Shown piece by piece: positions 8,910 to 17,458 of a DNA stretch of 64,000 nucleotides; position 1 is the first letter of the stretch; each line of letters begins with the position of its first letter. Location of the stretch: contig CANHGS010000003.1 in assembly GCA_947460595.1 (NCBI GenBank), positions 50,707 through 114,706 of the forward strand, in the 5' to 3' direction. A program made the translations under genes and the position numbers. The notes beneath the pieces are model-generated. The model ran no database searches. It saw only the letters and a program-made list of their open reading frames with translations, and had not been told where the DNA came from. Source of the DNA: Bacteroidota bacterium (lineage in GTDB: Bacteria > Bacteroidota > Bacteroidia > Chitinophagales > Chitinophagaceae).

Positions 8910-10043
8910 CTAGGATGTTATTTTTTTAACAGTTTCTAAATATTTATGCCCCCATTTTTGACAAGGTTCAAGATGATTACCTTCCGCCCATTCATTCCAA
9001 GCATTAATAAAAATGAAATTATTATCATCCGTTTTATTTGCTAAATTATCAGATAGAAATTTGAGCCATTGTTCAAATTTTTGTGGGGTAGAATTTTTCA
9101 AAAAGAATGCATTATTTCCTCTTCTAGCAGTATTATCCCATGAAGGTGTAATGCCTGGATATTTAACGTAATCTTGTTCAAATTGATAGTGGTTAATTAA
9201 ATAATCAACAAAATCAGAATATTCTAAATTTTGCATCACAGTTTTCTTACATTTTTCATACAAGTTTGAACTGCCTTTGGGGTAATTAAATATTTTGAAA
9301 ACTTCTTTAAATATCCTGTTTCTGAATATTGAATTCAACAATTGTAAAGTCTTTGACTCTATAAATTCGTATAAATAATTTGAAAATGGTTGAAATTCTA
9401 TACTTGCATCAAATCCATTTTCAATCATTTTAATACCATGATTCCCAAAACTTTCAAATACACACAAATACAAATCAAGGTTTTCTAATTTTGCCTCTTT
9501 ACGCCAAACAGATATTGTTTTCTGAATATTGGGGAGGAGTGCAGATTTGTAAATAGCAAAAACAGGTTTCCCATTTATTTTTATATACCTACTATCTTTA
9601 AAAAATGGAATTAATGATTTAATATGAGCTATATCATCTTCTTCTGAATATTTCTGTTCAAGTAATATATGTTTATTCAATCCATCCCAGGTTCGGGTCC
9701 AATTTTCATTTGCCCAACATAACATAAATGGGAAATCCGGTTTTTTAGAATCATAAACTTCTTGAAAAGGTCTGTCTAAAATTCGCCTTCCATTAAACCA
9801 ATAATGGTAGTAACAAAATCCATGAATACCATAATCTTTTGCCATTGTTGCTTGTGCAATTCTAACTTCTTCTAATCTTAAATCATAAAATCCTAAGTCT
9901 GCTGGTAAGTGTGGTTGATAATGATTATTAAATAAGGGTTTAGCTTTAGTAACGTTTGTCCATTCAGTGAATCCTTTACCCCACCATTCATCATTTTCAG
10001 GAATTGGATAAAATTGTGGTAAATAAATAGCTATTGGTTTCAT
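8910..10043 (-). CDS. WbsX-like glycan-synthesis protein (GH99-like fold family)
   Basis: The 377-residue protein begins KPIAIYLPQFYPIPENDEWW, followed by GFTEWTNVTKAKPLF, HGFCYYHYWFNGRR, FMLCWANENWTRTWDG and, near the end, FINAWNEWAEGNHLEP. These are the signature segments of the WbsX family (glycosyltransferase WbsX, related to the GH99 fold). It is common in O-antigen and rhamnan-type loci, often fused to or beside glycosyltransferases. The catalytic role is not settled: a transferase or a trimming hydrolase is possible. The aromatic and acidic residues of the last motif suggest a carbohydrate cleft. Family call firm, activity uncertain. Confidence 0.82.
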   Translation of the reverse strand: MKPIAIYLPQFYPIPENDEWWGKGFTEWTNVTKAKPLFNNHYQPHLPADLGFYDLRLEEVRIAQATMAKDYGIHGFCYYHYWFNGRRILDRPFQEVYDSKKPDFPFMLCWANENWTRTWDGLNKHILLEQKYSEEDDIAHIKSLIPFFKDSRYIKINGKPVFAIYKSALLPNIQKTISVWRKEAKLENLDLYLCVFESFGNHGIKMIENGFDASIEFQPFSNYLYEFIESKTLQLLNSIFRNRIFKEVFKIFNYPKGSSNLYEKCKKTVMQNLEYSDFVDYLINHYQFEQDYVKYPGITPSWDNTARRGNNAFFLKNSTPQKFEQWLKFLSDNLANKTDDNNFIFINAWNEWAEGNHLEPCQKWGHKYLETVKKITS

Positions 10044-10048
10044 TTTTA

Positions 10049-11032
10049 TTAATCAAATATTGAATAATCAAAATCATTATTATGATTAATAGTTAGGCTA
10101 CTATTCTTAATTAAACGATCATTATGATAGGTGTAATCCCAAAATAATTCTTTTGATACTTTTTTATGTTCGTTAAAGAATACATCCATATGGTGAACAG
10201 ATATGTTTTTAGGTGTGGTATGAACAACATATGATAATCTTGTACGATCAACATCCAATATATCTTTACCACCATGAGCTAATAATGGATGCCAAATAAT
10301 AGTATCCCCTTTTTTAACATGTACTTCTTTTTTGTGCAAACCAGCTTTCTGGCACTCCTCAATTATTTTATTTTGATATTTATCCCATAACTCTTGATGA
10401 ATAGGTTGTATATCAGAAATTGATATTTTCAGTTCCTTTGCAAATTTTTCTCTACTGAATAATGGTAGTTTGTGGCTGCCCGGAATTACAATCAACGGAC
10501 CGTTAGAAGAATCTGTATCCTCTAGTGCTAACCATGTTCCAAAATACATGAAAGCTGGATCATTCCAAAATAGCGGAATATCTCTGTGAATCGTCTGAGT
10601 ACTGCCAATTTCAAAAAATAGAGAGGAGTAGAGAACGGTTTCCTGCGAAAATAAATAATCTTGAACCAGCAATGCCTTATTTGTGCTAAAAAGATCTTTA
10701 AAACTAGAAAGCTTAGTATGTATATCTATTATTCTATTTAATCTACCATCTATTTTAAAAAAATCGTTTGGCATTTTGCCAGCGTTCTTGAATTTCCAAT
10801 TATAAAATTCAGTTACAGCTTTGTCTATTAAATCAAGATTTACTGAATTTTCAACCACAGTATATCCATTTTCAATTATCTCAAGAGCATATTTTTTTAA
10901 GTCTGAATCCTTTAATAGTTGTGTCTTTTTGTGGAATTTATATGTAAAATATTCTGGTTTTTTTTCAGTAATAATTTCAGTCTCAAATTTTCTAAATATC
11001 CTCTTTAAGATTCTTTTTAAATGTAAAAGCAT
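10049..11032 (-). CDS. Phytanoyl-CoA dioxygenase (PhyH) family protein
   Basis: The 327 residues show the Fe(II)/2-oxoglutarate oxygenase facial triad: H149-x-D151 in TQTIHRDIPLFW and a distal His in IIWHPLLAHGGKD (H248 or H253), followed by an Arg in DVDRTRLSYVV that would bind 2-oxoglutarate. The segment LIVIPGSHKLP is also typical of PhyH proteins. Members hydroxylate small molecules or sugar-linked intermediates; in a glycan locus the likely role is oxidation or hydroxylation of a sugar or substituent, which is inference. It is five bases from the WbsX-like gene. An antisense frame overlapping its start is a shadow. Confidence 0.82.
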   Translation of the reverse strand: MLLHLKRILKRIFRKFETEIITEKKPEYFTYKFHKKTQLLKDSDLKKYALEIIENGYTVVENSVNLDLIDKAVTEFYNWKFKNAGKMPNDFFKIDGRLNRIIDIHTKLSSFKDLFSTNKALLVQDYLFSQETVLYSSLFFEIGSTQTIHRDIPLFWNDPAFMYFGTWLALEDTDSSNGPLIVIPGSHKLPLFSREKFAKELKISISDIQPIHQELWDKYQNKIIEECQKAGLHKKEVHVKKGDTIIWHPLLAHGGKDILDVDRTRLSYVVHTTPKNISVHHMDVFFNEHKKVSKELFWDYTYHNDRLIKNSSLTINHNNDFDYSIFD

Positions 11033-11064
11033 AATAATATTATAGTTTTCTAGGTTAATTAATT

Positions 11065-12111
11065 TTACCTCTTAACTAATTTGGAAAGGATTAAAGTAGT
11101 ATATCGATGTTGCTTAAGGATATAATAAATCTTATGAAATATTGATAATTTAGATTCCATTAAATATTTTCTGTTGTTAAATATTGCAGTGTTATGTTTA
11201 TCATATTTACGTTTTGCCAAACTAAATTTAGTATTAGCAAGTAAAATACAATCTGTAAGGATTGTGTCACTAGGATTACATAGCTCAATAATTTCTTTGG
11301 TAGAAATTCCAAAAAAATCAAAGTCATTTTTCATAGAAGCTGAAAATTTTCCATTTTGATAATTAGGATCAATTATCTGGATAGTCTTTCTATTCTTAGA
11401 CCAACTAGAAGTACATATCCATGAAATGCCACTGCTGCATCCAACTAACAAATCACAATAGTTTATTAGTTCTGCATTTTCACGTAATGACAATGAACTA
11501 GCATCAATTATATTGGCAGACTCTGTATTGAATTTATTTGGTGATGATAAAATGAACTTTATTTTTATACTTTGGATTACTATTGTTTGAGCAATTTTTA
11601 AAGCTCTTTCAAAATTGATTAATGATTGTCCGCTATTAGGTGAACACTCAAATAAAATATTATATGTTGCATTATTTATATTATTCTTCTTAATAAATTC
11701 TGTAACATTCTCTATTTCTGAATTAAATAATACTACTACTGGCTCTGGCTTAACTTTTAAGGGATGAGGATAACTCCTAAAAAGCGATGATCTAGTAGTC
11801 CCATACCAATTTTTATAAGTATCAGTGGTGTAATCGGTAACAAATATTTTATCAAATTTTTGTTTAGCATAATCCCTTATAAAAGAAGGTATACTGTTCC
11901 TGGTTATTGTTAAGTCTGATACTATTGGAATCTCAATAATGTCATCAATATGAGGATTATTAAGTAAAGTACTTTTATATGGCGCAGCAACCATCCATGT
12001 TAAGTGTGAATTGATATAATCATACTCTTTTATTTGCTTAGCAATTGTAGTAACCAGTATACAATCTCCATTAGCACCCAATTGAACCAACAATATTCTT
12101 AGTTTGGGCAT
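11065..12111 (-). CDS. GT9 heptosyltransferase-like protein
   Basis: This protein of 348 residues starts RILLVQLGANGDCILVTTIAKQI, the pattern of ADP-heptose:LPS heptosyltransferases (family 9), with HLTWMVAAPYKSTLLNNPHID following. The C-terminal half has NYCDLLVGCSSGISWICTSSW, corresponding to the donor-side D-x-x-x-G-x-S-G-x-x-H region, but the usual His after it is absent. Family 9 includes non-heptose transferases in polysaccharide loci. Its start lies inside the last codons of the upstream DUF4254-like gene (13-base overlap), a sign of translational coupling. The substrate is not known. Confidence 0.72.
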   Translation of the reverse strand: MPKLRILLVQLGANGDCILVTTIAKQIKEYDYINSHLTWMVAAPYKSTLLNNPHIDDIIEIPIVSDLTITRNSIPSFIRDYAKQKFDKIFVTDYTTDTYKNWYGTTRSSLFRSYPHPLKVKPEPVVVLFNSEIENVTEFIKKNNINNATYNILFECSPNSGQSLINFERALKIAQTIVIQSIKIKFILSSPNKFNTESANIIDASSLSLRENAELINYCDLLVGCSSGISWICTSSWSKNRKTIQIIDPNYQNGKFSASMKNDFDFFGISTKEIIELCNPSDTILTDCILLANTKFSLAKRKYDKHNTAIFNNRKYLMESKLSIFHKIYYILKQHRYTTLILSKLVKR

Positions 12112-12533
12112 AATTCAAAAGCTATATTATTGATTGCATCAATGCATATATTTCTTTCTAAATTTAAAATTGCTAGTTTATTAACAACTATATCTTTTTC
12201 TTCAGGTTTAACCTTGCTAAAATCATATACCTTCTCTTGTTCGTGCCACAAGTCACAATTTATTTTACACAATTCAGAAAATATTTGGCCAAGATTTCCA
12301 GTAATTATTCTAGTGTTATTAATAGATTCATTATAAACTTTATTTGCTGCAAACCTAACTAAGCTCTTTGGAATACTTCCATTGGAAACACTAATAACAT
12401 ATTCATCAATTTCATTTACTAAGTTTTTCTGTTGTTGACTTAAGCTTATACTTTTCTGCTTATCATTGGTATGATATATTTTAAGTCTTACAATTGAAAG
12501 TTTATCACATAAAGAACCTAGTGTTTCAGCCAT
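12099..12533 (-). CDS. DUF4254-like small protein in glycan locus
   Basis: The 144 residues appear all-helical, without membrane segments. The stretch INCDLWHEQEKVYDF followed by a helix with KLAILNLERNICIDAIN resembles DUF4254, a family of unknown function that often accompanies glycosyltransferase genes and carries an LWHxED-type motif. The overlap of 13 bases with the GT9-like gene suggests that the two products are made together and could act as partners. No catalytic site can be claimed. I am fairly confident it is a real gene and less sure of the family name. Confidence 0.6.
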   Translation of the reverse strand: MAETLGSLCDKLSIVRLKIYHTNDKQKSISLSQQQKNLVNEIDEYVISVSNGSIPKSLVRFAANKVYNESINNTRIITGNLGQIFSELCKINCDLWHEQEKVYDFSKVKPEEKDIVVNKLAILNLERNICIDAINNIAFELCPN

Positions 12534-12538
12534 AGTTT

Positions 12539-13414
12539 CTATTTATTATTTAGCATTAAATCTGCTAGTTGAGTAAAACTTGTTGATGGGTACCAACCTA
12601 ATTTATTAATAGTTTGAGGATTGCTAACAAGGATGTCATACTGCTTTTCAAAATTGCTATTAATAATACAATGATCCATCCAACTTCTATTAACTGTATT
12701 AAAGCAATAAGTTAACCAGTCTTCAATACTATATGAAATACCTGTACCAATTATAGCCTCAAAAACTGAATCTTGGTTTACTAAAGTCCAAACTGCTTCA
12801 ACAAAATCACCGGCAAATCCAAATTCTTTACGAACTTTTACATTTCCAATTTCAAACTTAAGGTTCTGTTGATGTGATATATTTTGAATATACCTTATAA
12901 TTTTTTGGTTTATGTGAACTTCTGAACGAAGGGGGCTATCATGGTTAAAGAAATAACCAATATAGACATGCAGATTAAATTTATCTCTAAAATATCTAGC
13001 GGAGTAAACAGATTGTATTCTGGAAATTGCATAAGGACTACTAGCAAAAAATTCAGTGTCTATATCTATTGGATTACCGTCATTTCTAAATTGTAATGCA
13101 CTGCCCGAAAGGAATATTTTTGAAGAAGGAGAATAAAGGCGTGCTGCTTCAAGAATATTGAAGGTTCCAGTACCGATTGTATCATTATTTTCAAAAATAT
13201 GAATATGACTGGTAGAAGATACTGCTGCAAAATGGAAAATATAATCCGGAAGATGTTGTTTAATTAAGGTTGAGACAAATAAATAGTCACTAACATCACC
13301 ATTGTACAAACTTTTAGTTCTGGAAACTCCAATTACATCAATTTTATGTTGTAAAAGAAATATTCTTAAGTAGGTTCCGTCTTGTCCATTAACGCCAAAT
13401 ATTAAAGCTTTCAT
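12539..13414 (-). CDS. NAD-dependent epimerase/dehydratase, GDP-mannose 4,6-dehydratase-like
   Basis: I choose the ATG at 13414-13412, which overlaps the stop of the upstream FkbM gene by the four bases ATGA; the frame extends six codons further up. From this start the Rossmann loop GVNGQDG is residues 7-13, as in GDP-mannose 4,6-dehydratases. FHFAAVSSTSHI follows near 60-71. The short-chain YxxxK catalytic pair reads YAISR (128-132), so the lysine is arginine, and the usual Ser/Thr-Glu before it reads GSALQF. It is also shorter (291 residues) than GMD (~345). It may be a nucleotide-sugar modifying enzyme with altered chemistry or a degenerate copy. Confidence 0.75.
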   Translation of the reverse strand: MKALIFGVNGQDGTYLRIFLLQHKIDVIGVSRTKSLYNGDVSDYLFVSTLIKQHLPDYIFHFAAVSSTSHIHIFENNDTIGTGTFNILEAARLYSPSSKIFLSGSALQFRNDGNPIDIDTEFFASSPYAISRIQSVYSARYFRDKFNLHVYIGYFFNHDSPLRSEVHINQKIIRYIQNISHQQNLKFEIGNVKVRKEFGFAGDFVEAVWTLVNQDSVFEAIIGTGISYSIEDWLTYCFNTVNRSWMDHCIINSNFEKQYDILVSNPQTINKLGWYPSTSFTQLADLMLNNK

Positions 13415-14142
13415 TTGTTTAAATAAAACCAATTTTTATTAACAAAAATTGAATTAATATATGTATCCGCATATAATTCATACCCTTTAGATGTCAAAAA
13501 TCTAGCAATAGAAATGTCCTTAGGTCTAATATGATTTTCGCTGTATTGGCAGGTTTCAACACAAATAACGGGAATTGGATAATTATCAAAATCTAATGAC
13601 TCTAGTACCAATAAATCCAAACCCTCTATATCAATAGATAGCAAATCAGGAAATGAATTAAAATTGTTGGCTATTAAATTATTTATTTTAACCAATGGCA
13701 CATTTACAATTTCTGTAATTGAATATTTTCCGGATGCTACACGGTTTTGTGCTTCCAGACTATCAAATGTATTTAAACCTTTTATATTGAAAACATAAAG
13801 TGGCGCTTCATTTAATTCACTAACAGATACACCAGCATTGATAACTACATCGTTAGGCCTTTTATTTTTAATAACTGGGATTAATGAAACATCGGCTTCT
13901 ACACAAACACCTTTACTACCGTTTTTATAAAATGTATATGTGTTATTACAATCATCAGGGGTATTGGTGCCTAGATCTAAATAGTTAATTTTATCTATCT
14001 TTTTGTCTTTAAATAAGAATGATAAAATAGCATCTTCACCTGCCTGACTATAAGAGTTTATTTCATTTATATAGATTGTTTCAGCTTTAAATAAATTGAT
14101 AATTTTTCTGGCCAGTTTCTTAATCAAAGCAATAATTATCAT
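13411..14142 (-). CDS. FkbM family methyltransferase
   Basis: The 243 residues begin with a short basic N-terminus, then SYSQAGEDAILSFLF and the AdoMet-binding loop INYLDLGTNTPDDCNNTYTFY (the E/DxGxxxG region), KGVCVEADVSL carrying the acidic residue that binds the ribose, and LLSIDIEGLDLLVLESL, the FkbM signature. Such enzymes usually O-methylate sugars. Both ends overlap neighbours by ATGA: its start (14142) with the stop of the C-methyltransferase gene and its stop with the start of the epimerase gene, a tight operon. The methylated sugar is unknown. Confidence 0.86.
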   Translation of the reverse strand: MIIIALIKKLARKIINLFKAETIYINEINSYSQAGEDAILSFLFKDKKIDKINYLDLGTNTPDDCNNTYTFYKNGSKGVCVEADVSLIPVIKNKRPNDVVINAGVSVSELNEAPLYVFNIKGLNTFDSLEAQNRVASGKYSITEIVNVPLVKINNLIANNFNSFPDLLSIDIEGLDLLVLESLDFDNYPIPVICVETCQYSENHIRPKDISIARFLTSKGYELYADTYINSIFVNKNWFYLNK

Positions 14143-15368
14143 AATATTTCTATTTCTGGTAAAGGAAAAATGAATTTGCCCCCCCTTTTGATAAATTCCT
14201 TTTCTTTTCTAATTATTGAATCTTTAAAGTGCCAAGGGAAAACCAAAAAGTAATCTGGATTCATTGCTAAAGCTTCTGCTTCAGATATTATTGGGATATT
14301 AGTGCCAGGAGTAAATGATCCAAATTTATCTGGATTTACTTCAGCTATATAAGGTATATGTTTTGTAGTTAATCCACAAAATTGCAATAATACATTTCCT
14401 TTTGTAGATGCGCCATAACCTAAAATGGTTTTGCCATCAGAGACAATTGCTTCAATTAAATTAATAAGATTTTTCCTATGCTTAAAAACCCTTTCTTCAA
14501 ATAGTCTATAAGGGGTTGGGGTATCTAACCCTAAATCCTCTTCCTGTTTTAACATCCAATTAATAATTGGTGTATTAGATTTATGGGCCGCATTCACTTT
14601 ACAAGCAGTAACAGCAAAACTGCCACCATTAATAGAATTCATTTGCACGTCTATTACACGCATTCCAACTGATTCTAGTAAATTCTTTACTACTAAAAAT
14701 GAATAGAATTCTAAATGTTCATGACATATGGTATCATATGAATTAGAACGTAACATAGAAGGCATATAACTTTGTTCAAAGTGCCAAATTCCATCATCAG
14801 TAAGAACTGACTCAATATCTTTTACAAATGAGACAGGATTTTCCAAATCATAAAACATTGCAATAGATGTGATTATTGTAGCTTTTTCATTTGGGAAGTT
14901 TTTAAGAAATATATTTTTTGAAAAGAAATCTGGAATCAAACTAATATTGTCAGTATAGTAACTTATAAATTTATTTCCGGTTGGGTCAATACCCACTTTT
15001 TTACAACTAGATTTATAGGCCTTTAATGATGTTGCATCATTACTTCCAATATCAATGACCAAATCATCTGGACTTAATTTAATTAGTCGTTCAAGGCTGC
15101 TAATTTTATTTGTAAGATGCTCAACCATTGATGAGTTTAAACCAGATCTATAGCCATAATTCTCTCCATACATTTCATCAACACTATAAGATTGTTTCAT
15201 TTGTAACAATCCACTATCTGGACACCATACTAAATCTAAAGGACCTTTAGTTACATTTTGGTCAATAGTTTTAGGGAATATACCTGTTAGATATTGTTCT
15301 CCTAATGAAAGTACATTTATAAGATTTGAACTTTCTAATATTCGGCATTTCTTTATTTCTGTATACAT
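14139..15368 (-). CDS. Class I SAM methyltransferase, NDP-sugar C-methyltransferase type
   Basis: The protein has 409 residues with three parts: an N-terminal domain like the zinc-binding Methyltransf_13 region (1-70, CRILESSNL and WCPDSGLLQM), a central Rossmann AdoMet domain (LVIDIGSNDATSL near 102-114, IDPTGN) and a C-terminal Methyltransf_14 region (ILGYGASTKGNVLLQ). This layout is that of NDP-hexose C-3 methyltransferases such as TylC3. YDTICHEHLEFYSF near 219-232 holds the catalytic Tyr/His/Glu set. In the zinc site only the first cysteine of each CxxC pair is left (CRIL, CPDS), so zinc binding is doubtful. It probably makes a branched deoxysugar, or binds one. Confidence 0.82.
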   Translation of the reverse strand: MYTEIKKCRILESSNLINVLSLGEQYLTGIFPKTIDQNVTKGPLDLVWCPDSGLLQMKQSYSVDEMYGENYGYRSGLNSSMVEHLTNKISSLERLIKLSPDDLVIDIGSNDATSLKAYKSSCKKVGIDPTGNKFISYYTDNISLIPDFFSKNIFLKNFPNEKATIITSIAMFYDLENPVSFVKDIESVLTDDGIWHFEQSYMPSMLRSNSYDTICHEHLEFYSFLVVKNLLESVGMRVIDVQMNSINGGSFAVTACKVNAAHKSNTPIINWMLKQEEDLGLDTPTPYRLFEERVFKHRKNLINLIEAIVSDGKTILGYGASTKGNVLLQFCGLTTKHIPYIAEVNPDKFGSFTPGTNIPIISEAEALAMNPDYFLVFPWHFKDSIIRKEKEFIKRGGKFIFPLPEIEIL

Positions 15369-16169
15369 TTATTTAGGTATTATTAAAAAATTATGACCAT
15401 TAATAACTTTATGAAACTTGTAATTAATTGAATTAACAAAATCTACATATTGTTGAAAGTTGAAATTAAATTTGTCTTCAAAATGGTATTCGTATTCAAA
15501 TAAAATAGGCATTTGATGCTTCCTAATAGTTTCAATTGCACCTTTCATTGCATTCAAATCACCACCTTGAATATCTATTTTCATGAAACTGATTGGTTCT
15601 TCAAAGCAAAAACTATCTATTGTTATGGAACTTACTTCTTGCCCAACGTTAACATTATAATCTATGCCATATGATCCATATGCACCCCAATCAACAAAAT
15701 CAATATCTGAAAATATTAATGTAACATTATCTACATCATGTACTGCTCCAAAATGAGGTATAATGTTTTCTGATTTACCATTAACTTTTATGTTCTTATT
15801 TAGAATTTCGTAAATCCAACTATTAGCTTCAAAAGCGTGAACCTTACCTTTTGATCCAACAAGTTTGGAAAACAAAATGCTCATTTGTCCGTAGTTGGAA
15901 CCAACATCTAAAACTGTTGAATTGGGTTTTATATAATTTGAAGCAAGATCAACAACTGATTTTTCAAAAATATCACCAGCAATAATTGTATTTGCAACTA
16001 CATCTGATATAGCGTCAGAAGGCAAATAATAAGAACCTGTGCTAGTTGAATGTAGTGTTAACTTATCAGTTTTCTTACTTTGTATATTTACACTTGAAGA
16101 TTCTTTATTTATTCGTTTAATTTCTAAATCAAATAAATTAAATACGTTTTTTATAAAACTATTGATCAT
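15369..16169 (-). CDS. FkbM family methyltransferase next to Wzt
   Basis: I set the start at the ATG 16169-16167 (MINSFIKNVF), which overlaps the end of the Wzt gene by 11 bases; the frame can be extended to 16205 but that reading lies entirely inside wzt. The AdoMet loop is VLDVGSNYGQMSILFSKL, followed by KVHAFEANSWIYEIL, and the FkbM signature is SFMKIDIQGGDLNAMKGA. It is a likely O-methyltransferase. Direct coupling to the exporter ATPase suggests a role in finishing the chain that Wzt recognises, as methylation does in E. coli O8/O9a; that comparison is inference. Confidence 0.85.
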   Translation of the reverse strand: MINSFIKNVFNLFDLEIKRINKESSSVNIQSKKTDKLTLHSTSTGSYYLPSDAISDVVANTIIAGDIFEKSVVDLASNYIKPNSTVLDVGSNYGQMSILFSKLVGSKGKVHAFEANSWIYEILNKNIKVNGKSENIIPHFGAVHDVDNVTLIFSDIDFVDWGAYGSYGIDYNVNVGQEVSSITIDSFCFEEPISFMKIDIQGGDLNAMKGAIETIRKHQMPILFEYEYHFEDKFNFNFQQYVDFVNSINYKFHKVINGHNFLIIPK

Positions 16170-17430
16170 TTTTAGTAATTGAATATTGAGCAAAAACAGA
16201 TCCATAATTCAAATTTTCATACCGTGAAAATTCTGAACCTGTATCTAATAAACTGAAGGGTAATATATTCTCAAGTAAATCGTAATTAGTAACACCTGGA
16301 TAATTTATACAAACAACCATAGAGTAAAATCCTGGGGTCAAAAACTTCTTTGGAATAGTTATAATTAAAGATGTAAAACTATTTTCATCATAAAACTTGC
16401 ATAATGATTCGTGGATTGTAAAAACAGGTACTCTATTTTTATCTTCAATTCTAATAGCCAATTCTAAATATTCATTATAATCTGGTAAGTTAATTTTAAC
16501 ATGGATATTGATTTCCTGATCAAATTGAAAATCTGATTTAAAATTTCCATTGTTATCACTCAATCGTAATAAACTAAAATGATTACCATGAATTGCTGTA
16601 TCTGACCTATCTACTATACAAATACTTGGTTGAGATGATTTTAAATATGCATCAATAATATTTGCAACACTTGTTTTACCTAATGAATTAATAGTTCCAT
16701 TATTTAATAATATACCAGAGGTGCATAGTTGATTTACAGCTGCTAGATTATGACTTACAAACAAAACTGTTCGGCCTTCTTTATGACTTGCGTCTTTCAT
16801 TTTTCCTAAACACTTTTTTTGAAACTCCGCATCTCCTACTGCCAAAACTTCATCAACTATTAATATATCAGAATCCAAATGAGCCGCTACTCCAAAAGCT
16901 AACCGGATATACATACCACTACTATATCGCTTTACTGGGGTATCTAAATACCGTTCAACTCCAGCAAACTCAATAATTTCATCTAACTTTTTAGTGATTT
17001 CATATTTACGTAATCCTAGAATTGAACCGTTTAAATAAATATTTTCTCTTCCGCTTAATTCACCATGAAAACCAGTTCCCACTTCTAATAAACTAGCTAT
17101 TCTACCTTTCATTTTTATACTGCCAGTTGTAGGACCAGTAGTGCGACTCAATATTTTAAGTAATGTACTTTTCCCAGCTCCATTATTACCTACAATACCT
17201 AATATCTCACCTTTTTCTAATTCAAAATTAATATCCTTCAAGGCCCATACATAATCTGAATTTGATTGCTTATTACGAATATTCTCTTCTCCCAAACGAG
17301 CAAAAGGATCATCTTTTCCCATTAGTTTATACCTAAATCGTTTGAAATCATCTCGCATAGATCCAGATCCAACATCTCCTAAACGATACTGTTTTGAAAT
17401 ATTTTCAATCTTTACAACTGTGTTACTCAT
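16159..17430 (-). CDS. wzt: Polysaccharide ABC exporter ATPase with C-terminal glycan-binding domain (Wzt type)
   Basis: The 423 residues contain an ABC ATPase in residues 1-250: Walker A GNNGAGKS (81-88), Q-loop region near 130, signature YSSGM (169-173), Walker B ILIVDE (189-194) and H-loop SHN (226-228). The SSGM signature and the GxLLEVGTGFHGELSG element are typical of O-antigen and teichoic-acid exporters. Residues ~265-423 form a beta-rich domain of the Wzt_C type, which in O8/O9a binds the modified non-reducing end of the glycan. It works with the permease at 17459. The chosen start is the ATG at 17430. Confidence 0.92.
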   Translation of the reverse strand: MSNTVVKIENISKQYRLGDVGSGSMRDDFKRFRYKLMGKDDPFARLGEENIRNKQSNSDYVWALKDINFELEKGEILGIVGNNGAGKSTLLKILSRTTGPTTGSIKMKGRIASLLEVGTGFHGELSGRENIYLNGSILGLRKYEITKKLDEIIEFAGVERYLDTPVKRYSSGMYIRLAFGVAAHLDSDILIVDEVLAVGDAEFQKKCLGKMKDASHKEGRTVLFVSHNLAAVNQLCTSGILLNNGTINSLGKTSVANIIDAYLKSSQPSICIVDRSDTAIHGNHFSLLRLSDNNGNFKSDFQFDQEINIHVKINLPDYNEYLELAIRIEDKNRVPVFTIHESLCKFYDENSFTSLIITIPKKFLTPGFYSMVVCINYPGVTNYDLLENILPFSLLDTGSEFSRYENLNYGSVFAQYSITKNDQ

Positions 17431-17458
17431 TATAATTAATTATGGCTTCAAAGAATCC

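Noticed and set aside
10821..11045. Plus-strand frame at the 5' end of the PhyH gene
   Set aside because: A shadow of the minus-strand gene; low-complexity hydrophobic translation.
15369..16205. Start of the FkbM gene at 16205
   Set aside because: The added 12 residues lie fully inside the wzt coding end; the ATG at 16169 gives a normal 11-base overlap.
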